37,378 nucleotides of DNA from Leptospira neocaledonica (GTDB taxonomy: Bacteria > Spirochaetota > Leptospiria > Leptospirales > Leptospiraceae): assembly GCF_002812205.1 (NCBI RefSeq), contig NZ_NPEA01000014.1:1-37378 (forward strand). Direction: 5' to 3'. Below, piece after piece: positions 1 to 8,386 of this stretch (positions within the stretch are counted from its first letter, which is position 1; each line of letters opens with the position of its first letter). Both the position numbers and the translations under genes were made by a program. The notes below the pieces were generated by a model. It had not been told where the DNA came from and made no database searches. It saw only the letters and a program-made list of their open reading frames with translations.

Positions 1-682
1 ATCGAAGGATTGGAGCCTTGGTTGGATTTGATCTCTTCGTTGGAATTTGCTTCCGAAAAGGCCGGAATACAAATCTAGATGCGAGACCGATATGTCTTAA
101 GATCTGAACGAGTAAAAATGCGGAATCCCTGCAAGAACCGGATCTTCTTTCCAAAGTTTCCGTGCAAGTTTGCACACCTGGTTCCATTCGTATCACATAA
201 GAAATGTCCTGGTATACTCTTTGATTGAGTCCTACCAAAAAATCCACAGTACGTTTTGATTTTAAAATTCCGTCTTTTCTTAAGCCGGAAATATAATTTG
301 CAAGTGCATTACTTCCATCAGTCGCGCTCAAGTAAGGAAGAAGTTCCTTTCTCAAAGCATCCGAATAAATAAAAGGAGTTTCTTCCGCATCAGGCTCCAA
401 GAAAAAATCGAATGGATTGATGACTTGAATTTCCGCCACCAAATCCACGAGTATTTTTAATTTTTCGGTCTTCTTAGGAAAAACTAATCTTGCTTGGTAA
501 TTCCCGAAAGGATCCTGTTGCCAGTTCAAAAATTGTTCGGAAGGTTCTACAAGAAGTGAATAAGAGACAATCCTAGTCCTAGAATGAGGAGCCGGCCTCA
601 ATCGAATGATATGAGGAGATAACGCAACGGGCCTATCATATTCGTAAGAAGTTTCGTGAGTGAGAGATACGAGTAAGGACAT
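1..682 (-). CDS. transglutaminase-like protein, N-terminal part (cut by window edge)
   Basis: Only the first ~227 residues are present. The ATG at 682 lies two bases after the alpha-E stop and has AGGA eight bases upstream. The protein opens MSLLVSLTHETSYEYDRP, then shows LSPHIIRLRPAPHSRT, NWQQDPFGNYQARLVFP, VINPFDFFLEP, YVIRMEPGVQT and SGSCRDSAFLLVQILRH. C184 in GSCRDSA is the expected nucleophile of the transglutaminase-like fold. These motifs match the long bacterial form (roughly 1,100 residues, with a DUF2126 region after the transglutaminase domain), whose remainder would lie outside the window. The family usually sits beside circularly permuted ATP-grasp and alpha-E genes, as here, and is predicted to act in peptide synthesis or cleavage. 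Oddity: after residue V205 the expected VSGYL segment is missing in this frame, which suggests a frameshift or sequence error near 60-72. Identity of the N-terminal part is confident. Confidence 0.85.
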   Translation of the reverse strand, partial: MSLLVSLTHETSYEYDRPVALSPHIIRLRPAPHSRTRIVSYSLLVEPSEQFLNWQQDPFGNYQARLVFPKKTEKLKILVDLVAEIQVINPFDFFLEPDAEETPFIYSDALRKELLPYLSATDGSNALANYISGLRKDGILKSKRTVDFLVGLNQRVYQDISYVIRMEPGVQTCTETLERRSGSCRDSAFLLVQILRHIGLASRFVFRPFRKQIPTKRSNPTKAPILR

Positions 683-684
683 GC

Positions 685-1629
685 TCAATTCCTAAAATAG
701 GTCTCGTCTAATTGTGCAGCGATCCCATTCAATCTCACTTGTAGTTGGTCCAAATACTCGTGCATACCGGAGGAAAAAATTTCGTCTATCGAGGCGTAAT
801 TCATTTCGGAAAGAAGAACACCTACCCTCTTCTCCGTTTCATCCCCATAACTGTCCTTATCCGTACCACTTAAAATTTTTAGACTATCGAACGTTTTGGA
901 CAAACAAAAACGTATCGCTCTCGGAAAAATTTTATCCAGGATCAGGAACTCCGCTATATTCTTGGGAGTGATCCTTGTATAAAAACGGTTAAACATCTCA
1001 TGAGCACTTGCGGATTTCAAGAGGGAAAGCCATTGGATCAGATCTAAAGTGGATCCAACTTCTTCTCTGGAAGGAAGAAGTATAAAATATTTCATGTCAA
1101 GGATACGAGTAGTCTTATCCGCTCTTTCCAATAATCTTCCGAGCAAAGCAAAATGCCAAACTTCATCATGAGAGATAGTAGCCTCTTGGCAGCCATAGAA
1201 TAATAAACATTGGTTTCGGATTGCCTTAAAAAATTCAGCAATTCCAGGCATATCAGATTCTTCAAATTTTCTTTTGGATTTAATGGTAAGATAAAATTCG
1301 TTAATCACTTCCCACATTGGAGTGGAAATATTTTCTCGGACTGTCCTTGCGTTCTCTCTGGCACGGATCAAACAATTCATAATAGAATTCGGATTTTCAA
1401 TATCCAAACTCATAAAATGGATCACATTCTCCTTACTAGGAATATTATACTTTCTGGAGAATAGTTCATTGTCTCCGGTGGTATACACCAAAGGCATCCA
1501 TTGTCTGTTGGAGTCCTCGTTCAAATCTAAGGAAAGTTGAAAATTCACATCCAAAAAACGTGAATAATTCTCGGCCCTTTCCATATAACGATTCATCCAG
1601 TATACGGATTCAGCGACTCGGCTTAACAT
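685..1629 (-). CDS. alpha-E domain protein (DUF403)
   Basis: 314 residues, all-helical, soluble, no signal peptide. The N-terminus MLSRVAESVYWMNRYMERAEN is diagnostic of the alpha-E family (DUF403); the usual length is about 300-320. The helical RARENARTVRENIS segment is also family-typical. Biochemistry is unknown. By genome context the family is predicted to work with circularly permuted ATP-grasp ligases and transglutaminase-like peptidases in making or attaching a peptide. Here it lies between exactly these two, 83 bases after the ATP-grasp gene and two bases before the transglutaminase gene, so one transcript is likely. Family assignment is strong; the role is inferred from neighbours. 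Confidence 0.93.
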   Translation of the reverse strand: MLSRVAESVYWMNRYMERAENYSRFLDVNFQLSLDLNEDSNRQWMPLVYTTGDNELFSRKYNIPSKENVIHFMSLDIENPNSIMNCLIRARENARTVRENISTPMWEVINEFYLTIKSKRKFEESDMPGIAEFFKAIRNQCLLFYGCQEATISHDEVWHFALLGRLLERADKTTRILDMKYFILLPSREEVGSTLDLIQWLSLLKSASAHEMFNRFYTRITPKNIAEFLILDKIFPRAIRFCLSKTFDSLKILSGTDKDSYGDETEKRVGVLLSEMNYASIDEIFSSGMHEYLDQLQVRLNGIAAQLDETYFRN

Positions 1630-1712
1630 TAGGAAACCTCTCTAGTTTTATGATTTTTTTCGGTTCCGCTTGGGTATTTCCCTGATTGCCAGTTCTTCTT
1701 CTTTTTTTGATA

Positions 1713-3137
1713 TTAACCCATCACCCAAGTATCTTTAGATCCGCCACCTTGGGAAGAATTCACAACCAAGGAACCTCTTCTTAAAGCGACGCGGGTAAGC
1801 CCTCCGGGCATCACATAGATCTCTTCTCCGTATAAGATAAAAGGTCTTAGATCCACATGTCTTCCTTCTAATTTATCCTCGATCAATGTAGGGATCCTGG
1901 ATAAACTCAAAACAGGTTGAGCTATATAATTACGAGGATCTGCTTTTACTTTTTCTACGAATTCTTCTTTTTCTTTTTCGCTCGCGACAGGGCCTATGAT
2001 CATTCCATATCCGCCGGCACCATTAGCCGCTTTTACGACTAAATTACCAATATTCTCGCATACATATTTCAGGTCCTTCTCCCTGGAACATAGATACGTA
2101 GGAACGTTAGGAATAATAGGCTCTTCTCCCAGATAATATTTAATAAAATCAGGAACGTAAGAATAGATCACCTTATCATCAGCAACTCCCGTGCCAGGAG
2201 CATTCGCAAGCGCAACGTTTCCTTTTTTAAATACTTCGAATATACCTGGAACGCCTAAAAGAGAATCTTTACGGAAAGTTTTAGGATCCATAAAGGTATC
2301 GTCTATCCTTCTGTACAGAACATCCACCTGCTTCAGACCTTTTGTGGTCCTCATATACAATTTATCATCTCTTACCGTAAGGTCAGTACCTTCTACCAAA
2401 GGAACTCCCATACGAGATGCGAGAAAACTATGTTCGTAATATGCAGAGTTATAGATCCCTGGAGTTAAAACTCCAATATTCGGATTCGGTTTGTCGGAAA
2501 GATGTTCCAGCATCCCGCGAAGTCTGATCGGATAATCATAGATCGGCCTTACGGAAAGACTCGCAAAAAGTTCCGGGAAGGTTTTTTTCATTACTTCACG
2601 ATTTTCTAATACATAAGAAACACCGGAAGGACAACGTAAATTATCCTCAAGGACCAACATCTGTCCATCCCCGTCGCGCACAAGATCCGTTCCAGTAATA
2701 TGAATCCAAATCCCCTTAGGAGGTTTGATCCCTTTACATTCTTTTAAATAACCGGAGCTACTATAAACTATCTCTGCTGGGATCACTCCGTCCTTAATGA
2801 TCTTCTCATCTCCATATATGTCTTGGATAAAAAGATTTAGGGCCCGGATCCTTTGTTTCAGACCTTCTTCCATTTTTTTCCATTCGAAAGAAGTTACGAT
2901 CCGAGGAATGATATCGAAAGGCATGATCCTTTCCTCTTCCTCTTCATCTCCGTACACATTAAAGGTGATTCCCAAGGAAAGAAGTGCCTTTTCTGCGGAA
3001 GCCTTCCGCTTCAAAAGTTCCTTATCATCCATTCCTTCAATCCTGGATTTTAAGATATGATAACTCTGGCGAATTCCGCCCTCTTCTGAGAACATTTCGT
3101 CGTAAAAGGAATCCGTTTGGTAATTAGTCAGGAGCAT
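1713..3137 (-). CDS. circularly permuted ATP-grasp protein (type 2, DUF404/DUF407)
   Basis: 474 residues, typical for the family. Diagnostic stretches are [50 protein letters not shown], then [17 protein letters not shown] (the nucleotide-binding glycine loop) and a C-terminal [21 protein letters not shown] followed by [12 protein letters not shown]. The fold is an ATP-grasp ligase with rearranged segments, expected to activate a carboxylate with ATP and join it to an amine. The substrate is unknown. It is the first gene of the cluster; a strong ribosome site (AGGAGGAGG) precedes the ATG, so the start is well supported. The family is known from context to accompany alpha-E and transglutaminase-like proteins. 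Confidence 0.93.
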   Translation of the reverse strand: MLLTNYQTDSFYDEMFSEEGGIRQSYHILKSRIEGMDDKELLKRKASAEKALLSLGITFNVYGDEEEEERIMPFDIIPRIVTSFEWKKMEEGLKQRIRALNLFIQDIYGDEKIIKDGVIPAEIVYSSSGYLKECKGIKPPKGIWIHITGTDLVRDGDGQMLVLEDNLRCPSGVSYVLENREVMKKTFPELFASLSVRPIYDYPIRLRGMLEHLSDKPNPNIGVLTPGIYNSAYYEHSFLASRMGVPLVEGTDLTVRDDKLYMRTTKGLKQVDVLYRRIDDTFMDPKTFRKDSLLGVPGIFEVFKKGNVALANAPGTGVADDKVIYSYVPDFIKYYLGEEPIIPNVPTYLCSREKDLKYVCENIGNLVVKAANGAGGYGMIIGPVASEKEKEEFVEKVKADPRNYIAQPVLSLSRIPTLIEDKLEGRHVDLRPFILYGEEIYVMPGGLTRVALRRGSLVVNSSQGGGSKDTWVMG

Positions 3138-3396
3138 AGAATCCTCCTCCTATCTATCTGAAGGAGACTAATTTTGCTCTTAATAAACAAGCAGAAATTA
3201 AATTATGCGCTTATTTTTTATACCGATTTTCAACTCATGTTCAAATATTAAACATATTAGTAAAATATTGACCCAAGTGTTGGAAAAGAAATCTGATTTT
3301 ACCAGGAAAGTGGAAGAATGTGGCCATAGCAAATGTGGAGTGGTTTTATTGGTTTTTGAGTAATTGCGCCCATGCCACGGGATTCAGGGGGCTTGA

Positions 3397-3444
3397 CGAA
3401 TGTTCGCACATGCACTCGACGCGCAGAGGCCTTACGAACATTCG
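3397..3444. repeat. GC-rich inverted repeat in intergenic region
   Basis: The 324-base gap 3138-3461 has no credible gene. Its first part is AT-rich leader for the ATP-grasp gene. Its end, about 3366-3460, is much richer in GC than the surroundings. It contains CGAATGTTCG (3397-3406) and the exact reverse complement CGAACATTCG (3435-3444). Each copy is followed by a CATG-containing stretch, so the copies also read as an imperfect 18-base direct repeat. It lies directly downstream of the minus-strand lipoprotein gene and could act as a transcription end or be a dispersed repeat. Confidence 0.55.
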
Positions 3445-3461
3445 CCCATGCGCGTCACGGC

Positions 3462-4367
3462 TTACTTCTTCTTTTCCAACTCTGCCGCAATCATACATTC
3501 TTTGGGAATCCATTCCTTCTCCATTTGTTTTTGGCGAACGTAACCAACCACATGTCCTGTGCTTGCTGCGACAGCGAGAATGGAATAAGAATATAAAACT
3601 GCATAAGGAGAGGTTGGAAGTAAGTCCGAGATCCCACCTGCCACATAAGAACCGTAAGCGGGATATAATGTGCGATATGCGGTCATCTCTTCCGTTTTAT
3701 CGCAACGATATCTAAAATATCGAATCGCATCGTCCGAGGCTCTTGCTTCCGGGTAGAAGGCCCCAAGTATCGGAACTGCATAACCTAACGCATACCAGGA
3801 ACGATATTTTCTTTGTGCAAAATCTTTTGAGTGTCCACCTTCATGCACTACTACTGCAGGAATATCGGAATACACATGAATCGTATTAGAATACGGATTA
3901 TAATGATCCCCGCCGAAAATACGACCCACTAAAAGTACGTCGTTTACCACATAGGCAAACAAACCAATGGTCCATTTTAAGACAGGATTTACGGATTTAG
4001 AATGCCAGAGTCTTTTAAAATCGTCCAAAGGCGCATATTGGTTAAAGCGCGCTTTAACGTCTTTTAGGTTATTATCCCGGATATAATCCATCAGATATTT
4101 TTTTGTTTCGAAAGAGATCTTGTGATTTTGGATCCTTCTATCCCAGATCATAACTTTTGCAATTAAGCTGTCGATCCAGATCCAGCTTCCTATAAAATCG
4201 ATTACAGAATAAGGTTCTCCCTCTTCGAATTGAGGATTTTGTTCATCAAAATACATTTTGTCGTTCGGCTCATACGGCTGTGCGACGGTGTATCTTTTTT
4301 CGGTGGAATAATAACAGGATTGAAAAGTAGAACAGACAAGTAAGAATATTAGAATTTTCTGCTTCAT
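3462..4367 (-). CDS. lipoprotein with HEGGH zinc-protease-like motif
   Basis: 301 residues. A short signal peptide ends in a spirochaetal lipobox TFQSC (C18), so the protein is probably an anchored lipoprotein. Residues 175-179 read HEGGH inside a hydrophobic IPAVVVHEGGH stretch, matching HExxH of zincin metallopeptidases. E207, 28 residues downstream in PEARASDD, resembles the third ligand of gluzincins (ExxxxD type). A hydrophobic, glycine-rich segment follows (YGSYVAGG, then a SYSILAVAA helix). I do not recognise the family; peptidase activity is inference from motif geometry. The start ATG is one base after the stop of the upstream lipoprotein, so translation is probably coupled. The stop abuts the GC-rich repeat. 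Confidence 0.75.
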   Translation of the reverse strand: MKQKILIFLLVCSTFQSCYYSTEKRYTVAQPYEPNDKMYFDEQNPQFEEGEPYSVIDFIGSWIWIDSLIAKVMIWDRRIQNHKISFETKKYLMDYIRDNNLKDVKARFNQYAPLDDFKRLWHSKSVNPVLKWTIGLFAYVVNDVLLVGRIFGGDHYNPYSNTIHVYSDIPAVVVHEGGHSKDFAQRKYRSWYALGYAVPILGAFYPEARASDDAIRYFRYRCDKTEEMTAYRTLYPAYGSYVAGGISDLLPTSPYAVLYSYSILAVAASTGHVVGYVRQKQMEKEWIPKECMIAAELEKKK

Positions 4368-4368
4368 C

Positions 4369-5043
4369 TTACTTATTTCCTTTTTTGCTCTGAGGGCGTT
4401 TAAGATCTATGGAATGTTTTTTGATCTCATCCAGAAAATCCAAAAGAGCAACTCTGCCCATTTGATTTAGCTGATCTTCTCTGTTTCCTCTATGACCTAT
4501 ATAAGGAAGATGTATGATCCATCCGAGTAGAATCGGAACTGTCGCAAGAGTTGCCATACAATCCGTAACCCTGGACTCTATCCCGTCCTTAAATTGGTAA
4601 TGCCAGGCTTTTCCGGAAGAAATAATATCCGCTTCCATCTCCACAGTTACTTGGTTGTAACTACAATGATCTATTGATTCCAGTTTGAACTTCTGGATGG
4701 TGATCTTATGTTTTCCCGGATATTCTTCCTTATGATCATTCAACTCTTTTCGGATCAGTTTTGAGATCGGTCCGTACAGATTAGTATAATCTTTTCCCAA
4801 ACCGGTCCAAGAGGTAAATCCATCCTCGAAATATACAAAATGAACAGGATCTTCGTTTGGAAATTCCACCTGGTAATCCGGGTCTGTAGGCGCGTAATCC
4901 GGAATTCCGAATTTCAGCTCCATCCATTGTTCTTGTATTTCGTGAGCGCCGGAAAGAGTTTTGGGTACCTGGACCTTAATAGAAACACAAGAGAAAAGAA
5001 ATATTAGAAAAAAGGATAATACAAACGGGCGAAAATAAGACAT
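4369..5043 (-). CDS. hypothetical lipoprotein, coupled to the HEGGH lipoprotein
   Basis: 224 residues. An N-terminal hydrophobic segment ends in a lipobox-like FLFSC (about residues 15-19), followed by VSIKVQVPK, consistent with a lipoprotein. The body is hydrophilic, with a short hydrophobic patch around ATVPILLGWIIHLPYIG near residues 170-185 and a positively charged C-terminus (SKKGNK). No family recognised. The stop is one base before the next ATG, so this protein and the HEGGH lipoprotein are almost certainly made together and may function as a pair. Confidence 0.72.
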   Translation of the reverse strand: MSYFRPFVLSFFLIFLFSCVSIKVQVPKTLSGAHEIQEQWMELKFGIPDYAPTDPDYQVEFPNEDPVHFVYFEDGFTSWTGLGKDYTNLYGPISKLIRKELNDHKEEYPGKHKITIQKFKLESIDHCSYNQVTVEMEADIISSGKAWHYQFKDGIESRVTDCMATLATVPILLGWIIHLPYIGHRGNREDQLNQMGRVALLDFLDEIKKHSIDLKRPQSKKGNK

Positions 5044-5121
5044 GATCGATCGTTTTTTAATCTAAAAATACGGAGAAGAATGTAAAGAATAAATTCTAAA
5101 CCGGAAGAAAGGAACTTCTAT

Positions 5122-6183
5122 TCAATTTGAAATATCTTTCCATTTAGATCCGGGAATTTCTAAAACGAATTCGGAACCAAATGCAAGACTCGGGGTCTTA
5201 AATCCTTTTCCACCTTTTCCGGAAAGTACTTTGGAAACCGCCGCCAGAGATGATTCCACTGTAAATTCGTAACCTTCTTTACATTCTAGAATTTTTGTGG
5301 ATTTTTTTCCTTCTTCGGATCGAACTTCCCCCCACACGGTCGTTTTGACCAGGGTCCTTGTTCTTTCTCCAGGTCCTTTGATCGTTTTTCCAACCAAAGC
5401 CTGAACTCCTTTTAGTACAAAAGGAATTTTTAATAAAGAAATAATCGGTTTAAAATAGCGTAACGCGTTCACTTGGCCGGATGGAATATCCGTATACACA
5501 TCTATATTCGGAATACCTGTGGAAATATAGGCAGTGAATACATCTCCCCAAGGGATCCCATACACCTTATAGGTTTTCCCACCTGCTACAACTTCCCTAG
5601 TTCTACTCAGATGAGGAACTCCGACCATCTGCCCCTCCCTTCTAACCATAGAACCGTAAGGCAATTGAGCAAGTGCACTTTTCATAGTGCCCGGAGAAAC
5701 CTCACTCAGTCCCACAAATGCAAGTTCCAAAAACTTCGGTTTAGAAAGAGATTCTTTTAAAGAAGAAGCTAAACAATCAGTAGGAACAATATCAAATCCC
5801 ACACCAGGCAAAAGAAGAACTCCCGCTTTCGCTGCTTCTTCCCCTAAAGCTTGGAGAGATTCGTATACAGGAATTTCTCCGGTGATATCCAGATAATGAA
5901 CTTTTTTAGAAATACATGCTTTGGCCATTGGAACAGAAGTTTGAGTAAATGGTCCCGCGCAATGTAGAACGAGTCGGAATTCTTGGATATTCGAACCAAT
6001 CTCATTCGTATTATTTAAATCAAAAATTTTATATTCTAAACGCAGTTCGTTTGCGAGCTCTTCAATTTTGTTTCGGTTTCTTCCAGCAAGTACTGGCTTT
6101 AGACCGCGAGACACTGCTCTTCTTGCGATCAGTTCTCCCGTGTAACCATTCGCTCCATAAATCATCCATTTAGATACTGCCAT
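5122..6183 (-). CDS. saccharopine dehydrogenase-like NADP-binding reductase
   Basis: 353 residues. The N-terminus has a Rossmann dinucleotide loop, MIYGANGYTG (residues 7-16), followed by LAGRNRNKIEELANEL, typical of the saccharopine dehydrogenase NADP-binding superfamily. LHCAGPFTQTSVPMAKACISKKVHYLDITGE and LLPGVGFDIVPTDCLA are shared with the branch that includes trans-acting enoyl reductases of lipid synthesis and unassigned short-chain reductases. No membrane segment or signal peptide. The substrate cannot be read from sequence; saccharopine itself is unlikely given the branch. It is divergent from the AGMO-like oxidase gene across a 169-base gap, so a shared regulatory region is possible. 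Confidence 0.85.
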   Translation of the reverse strand: MAVSKWMIYGANGYTGELIARRAVSRGLKPVLAGRNRNKIEELANELRLEYKIFDLNNTNEIGSNIQEFRLVLHCAGPFTQTSVPMAKACISKKVHYLDITGEIPVYESLQALGEEAAKAGVLLLPGVGFDIVPTDCLASSLKESLSKPKFLELAFVGLSEVSPGTMKSALAQLPYGSMVRREGQMVGVPHLSRTREVVAGGKTYKVYGIPWGDVFTAYISTGIPNIDVYTDIPSGQVNALRYFKPIISLLKIPFVLKGVQALVGKTIKGPGERTRTLVKTTVWGEVRSEEGKKSTKILECKEGYEFTVESSLAAVSKVLSGKGGKGFKTPSLAFGSEFVLEIPGSKWKDISN

Positions 6184-6352
6184 AAGGTAGGAACTACGAC
6201 ATCGTTCTAGATTTAGTCAACCTGCATACCTCGAACGAGTTAGTTTTTTTCACACAAATGATAGGTAAAGAATTTCCGTTTTGGAGTCCGTTTTAGTTTT
6301 GGATTGACCTAGTTCCTGAACGAGGAATGATAGAGGTTAACCGGCTTGTATT

Positions 6353-7687
6353 ATGGAAAAAATAAATCTTATCACAATCGCAATTCCATTCTTCTTTTTA
6401 CTGATCGGGTTAGAGCTCGCGTTCTCCTGGTATCATAAAAGAAAACTATATCGTCTGAACGATTCTATCAACGATCTTAGTGCAGGAATCGCTAGTCAAA
6501 TTTTCGGGATCATTTTTAAGACGATCACATTCTTCGCCTATCTTTGGGTATATGAAAATTGGAAAATATTCAATCTTCCTTCTTGGCCAAGTGAACCAGT
6601 TTCTTGGATGCCTTCTTCCGAAGTGTTAGGACTTTCCGCTTCTACCTGGGCTTGGACAATTGTTATAGCGGTTTGGGTCAGTTGTTTCGTTCTATATGAT
6701 CTTGCTTATTATTGGTTGCATAGATTAAGTCACGAGGTCAATTTCCTTTGGGCAGGACATGTAGTTCATCACCAAAGTGAAGAATATAATCTGACAGTTG
6801 CATTACGTCAGGCAAGCTTTCATGGACTATTTACTTGGATCTTCTATATTCCTTTAGCGATCATAGGATTTTCTCCTATTGTAATGGTACTGAACGGACA
6901 ATTAAATTTAATCTACCAATTCTGGATCCATACAAAAGCGATAGATAAATTCCCAAAATGGTTTGAAGCAGTGTTCAATACACCTTCTCACCATAGAGTT
7001 CACCATGGAATCAATCCTAAGTATATCGATAGAAATCACGGTGGAACGTTGATCGTTTTTGATAAATGGTTCGGAACTTTTCAAGCTGAAGAAGAAACTC
7101 CTGTTTACGGAACAGTCAAACCTCTTCGCAGCTTCAATCCATTATGGGCAAACGTTCATTATTGGGTAGAAATGTGGGAGCAGGCAAAACAAAGCCCTCG
7201 ATTTATTGATAAGGTCAAAGCATTTTTAGCAATGCCGGGCTGGAGACCTCAGGATCTGGGAGGTCAATATCCTATCCCGGAAGTGGACGAGAAAACATTC
7301 AAAAAATATGATGTAACTCTTTCTAAAAGTTTAACAGCATATGCGGTGACCTGGTTTGTTCTTACGTTGGTCGGAACATTCTCTATGCTCGTAAAAGTGA
7401 ATTCTATTCCGACAGGACTATTATACCTAATCTTCTTCTTCAGCATATTCTCCTTAACAACTGTGGGAGGAATTTTAGATCTGAAACGTTGGACTTTGTA
7501 TTTGGAACCTGTCCGAATCACCCTCTTGGTAGGAGCAGCTTTCCTATTGGGAGCTTCTACAGGGACTGCGTTTATCGCGGCTGGATTCGGCGCACTTTCA
7601 CTTGCATGGTTTCTTTCTCAAAGACACCTATTTGCAGAATGGAAGGACATAGATCCGGTAAAAGAAATCCAAAGCAAGGCCGCTTAA
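6353..7687 (+). CDS. alkylglycerol monooxygenase-like membrane di-iron oxidase (sterol desaturase family)
   Basis: 444 residues, integral membrane. The three histidine clusters of the fatty acid hydroxylase/sterol desaturase superfamily are intact: H123-x3-H127, H136-VV-HH (139-140) and H214-RV-HH (217-218). Around them the sequence follows animal alkylglycerol monooxygenase (AGMO) rather than plain sterol desaturases: HEVNFLWAGHVVHHQSEEYN, FWIHTKAIDKF, NTPSHHRVHHGIN and FDKWFGTFQAE. Length is also close to AGMO (about 445), including a hydrophobic C-terminal third. AGMO cleaves the ether bond of alkylglycerols using a pterin cofactor; whether this enzyme does so is inference. No clear Shine-Dalgarno lies close to the ATG, and no better in-frame start is visible. 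Confidence 0.88.
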   Translation: MEKINLITIAIPFFFLLIGLELAFSWYHKRKLYRLNDSINDLSAGIASQIFGIIFKTITFFAYLWVYENWKIFNLPSWPSEPVSWMPSSEVLGLSASTWAWTIVIAVWVSCFVLYDLAYYWLHRLSHEVNFLWAGHVVHHQSEEYNLTVALRQASFHGLFTWIFYIPLAIIGFSPIVMVLNGQLNLIYQFWIHTKAIDKFPKWFEAVFNTPSHHRVHHGINPKYIDRNHGGTLIVFDKWFGTFQAEEETPVYGTVKPLRSFNPLWANVHYWVEMWEQAKQSPRFIDKVKAFLAMPGWRPQDLGGQYPIPEVDEKTFKKYDVTLSKSLTAYAVTWFVLTLVGTFSMLVKVNSIPTGLLYLIFFFSIFSLTTVGGILDLKRWTLYLEPVRITLLVGAAFLLGASTGTAFIAAGFGALSLAWFLSQRHLFAEWKDIDPVKEIQSKAA

Positions 7688-7703
7688 TCATTACCTACTT
7701 TCA

Positions 7704-7739
7704 CTTCTCCGCTTGGGATTATTATTTCTTGCGGAGAAG
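7704..7739. terminator. inverted repeat between convergent genes, probable terminator
   Basis: CTTCTCCGC (7704-7712) and GCGGAGAAG (7731-7739) form a perfect 9-bp stem with an 18-base loop. It sits between the stop of the plus-strand oxidase and the stop of the minus-strand SRPBCC gene. The T-run is weak on the plus side, so efficiency is uncertain. Confidence 0.55.
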
Positions 7740-7757
7740 GTTTCCTAACATCGCTTA

Positions 7758-8249
7758 TTAAAACTGCAGCGCCTTTCCCGTTTCTAGTAAACTTTTAAGA
7801 GAAGAAAGAATCGCAGGCCAACCATTATTCAATCCTACAAACGTATCCGGATTTTCTATAAAATCTTCAGGCAAAAGATCTTCATGAAGAACAGTAAGTT
7901 TTGTAAGATCTTTCATCGGTTTTAGAATATAAGTCACACGAGTAGGTTCTTTGGATTTTTCCAGTCTTGCTTTTATTTCGGGAGGGACGGATGTAAAGCC
8001 AGGCGGAAGTTCCCAGGTATAAGAAAGTAAAAACGGTTTATCGTATTTTAAAATTTTGCCTACGACTAAAAGTTCTCCATTCGGATCCAAAAATTTGAAT
8101 CCGCCACCTACTCTCCAATCTCCTTCTATCTTACTTCCGAACCAGTACTTTTGGGAAAATTCGGAATTGGTCAAAGCTTCCCAAACTTTTTCGGGACTAC
8201 TTGCGATATACGTACTATAAATAAATTTTATCTCGGATTCTTGCGCCAT
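7758..8249 (-). CDS. AHSA1/SRPBCC-domain protein
   Basis: About 163 residues. YSTYIASSPEKVWEALTNSE, FSQKYWFGSKIEGDWRVGGGF and SYTWELPP are typical of the AHSA1 (activator of Hsp90 ATPase-like) branch of the START/SRPBCC fold, which binds hydrophobic ligands in a deep pocket. A first ATG lies at 8258, but GGGAGG abuts it directly. The ATG at 8249 is nine bases from GGAGG and is the better start. Cytosolic, single domain. The ligand and role are unknown; such genes often accompany ArsR-type regulators, but none is seen here. Confidence 0.88.
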   Translation of the reverse strand: MAQESEIKFIYSTYIASSPEKVWEALTNSEFSQKYWFGSKIEGDWRVGGGFKFLDPNGELLVVGKILKYDKPFLLSYTWELPPGFTSVPPEIKARLEKSKEPTRVTYILKPMKDLTKLTVLHEDLLPEDFIENPDTFVGLNNGWPAILSSLKSLLETGKALQF

Positions 8250-8332
8250 CTTTCGCATCCTCCCGGCCCCATAGCTGAGTTATGGTGAAGCTAATAAAAT
8301 AAGGTATGATATAAAATGTTTTCGGGCAATAA

Positions 8333-8357
8333 AAAACCCCCGAGCACCGGGGGTTTT
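8333..8357 (-). terminator. intrinsic terminator of the exported-protein gene
   Basis: AAAACCCCCG (8333-8342) pairs with CGGGGGTTTT (8348-8357), giving a 10-bp stem and 5-base loop. Read on the minus strand it follows the stop at 8387 and is followed by a T-run, as expected for a rho-independent terminator. Confidence 0.85.
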
Positions 8358-8386
8358 AGAAAGATTCCTGTCTTTTTTAAAATAAA

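Noticed and set aside
3320..3715. Plus-strand open frame of 131 codons antisense to the HEGGH lipoprotein gene
   Set aside because: It lies across a repeat patch and the end of a well-supported minus-strand gene, has no ribosome site, and its composition does not resemble real proteins here.
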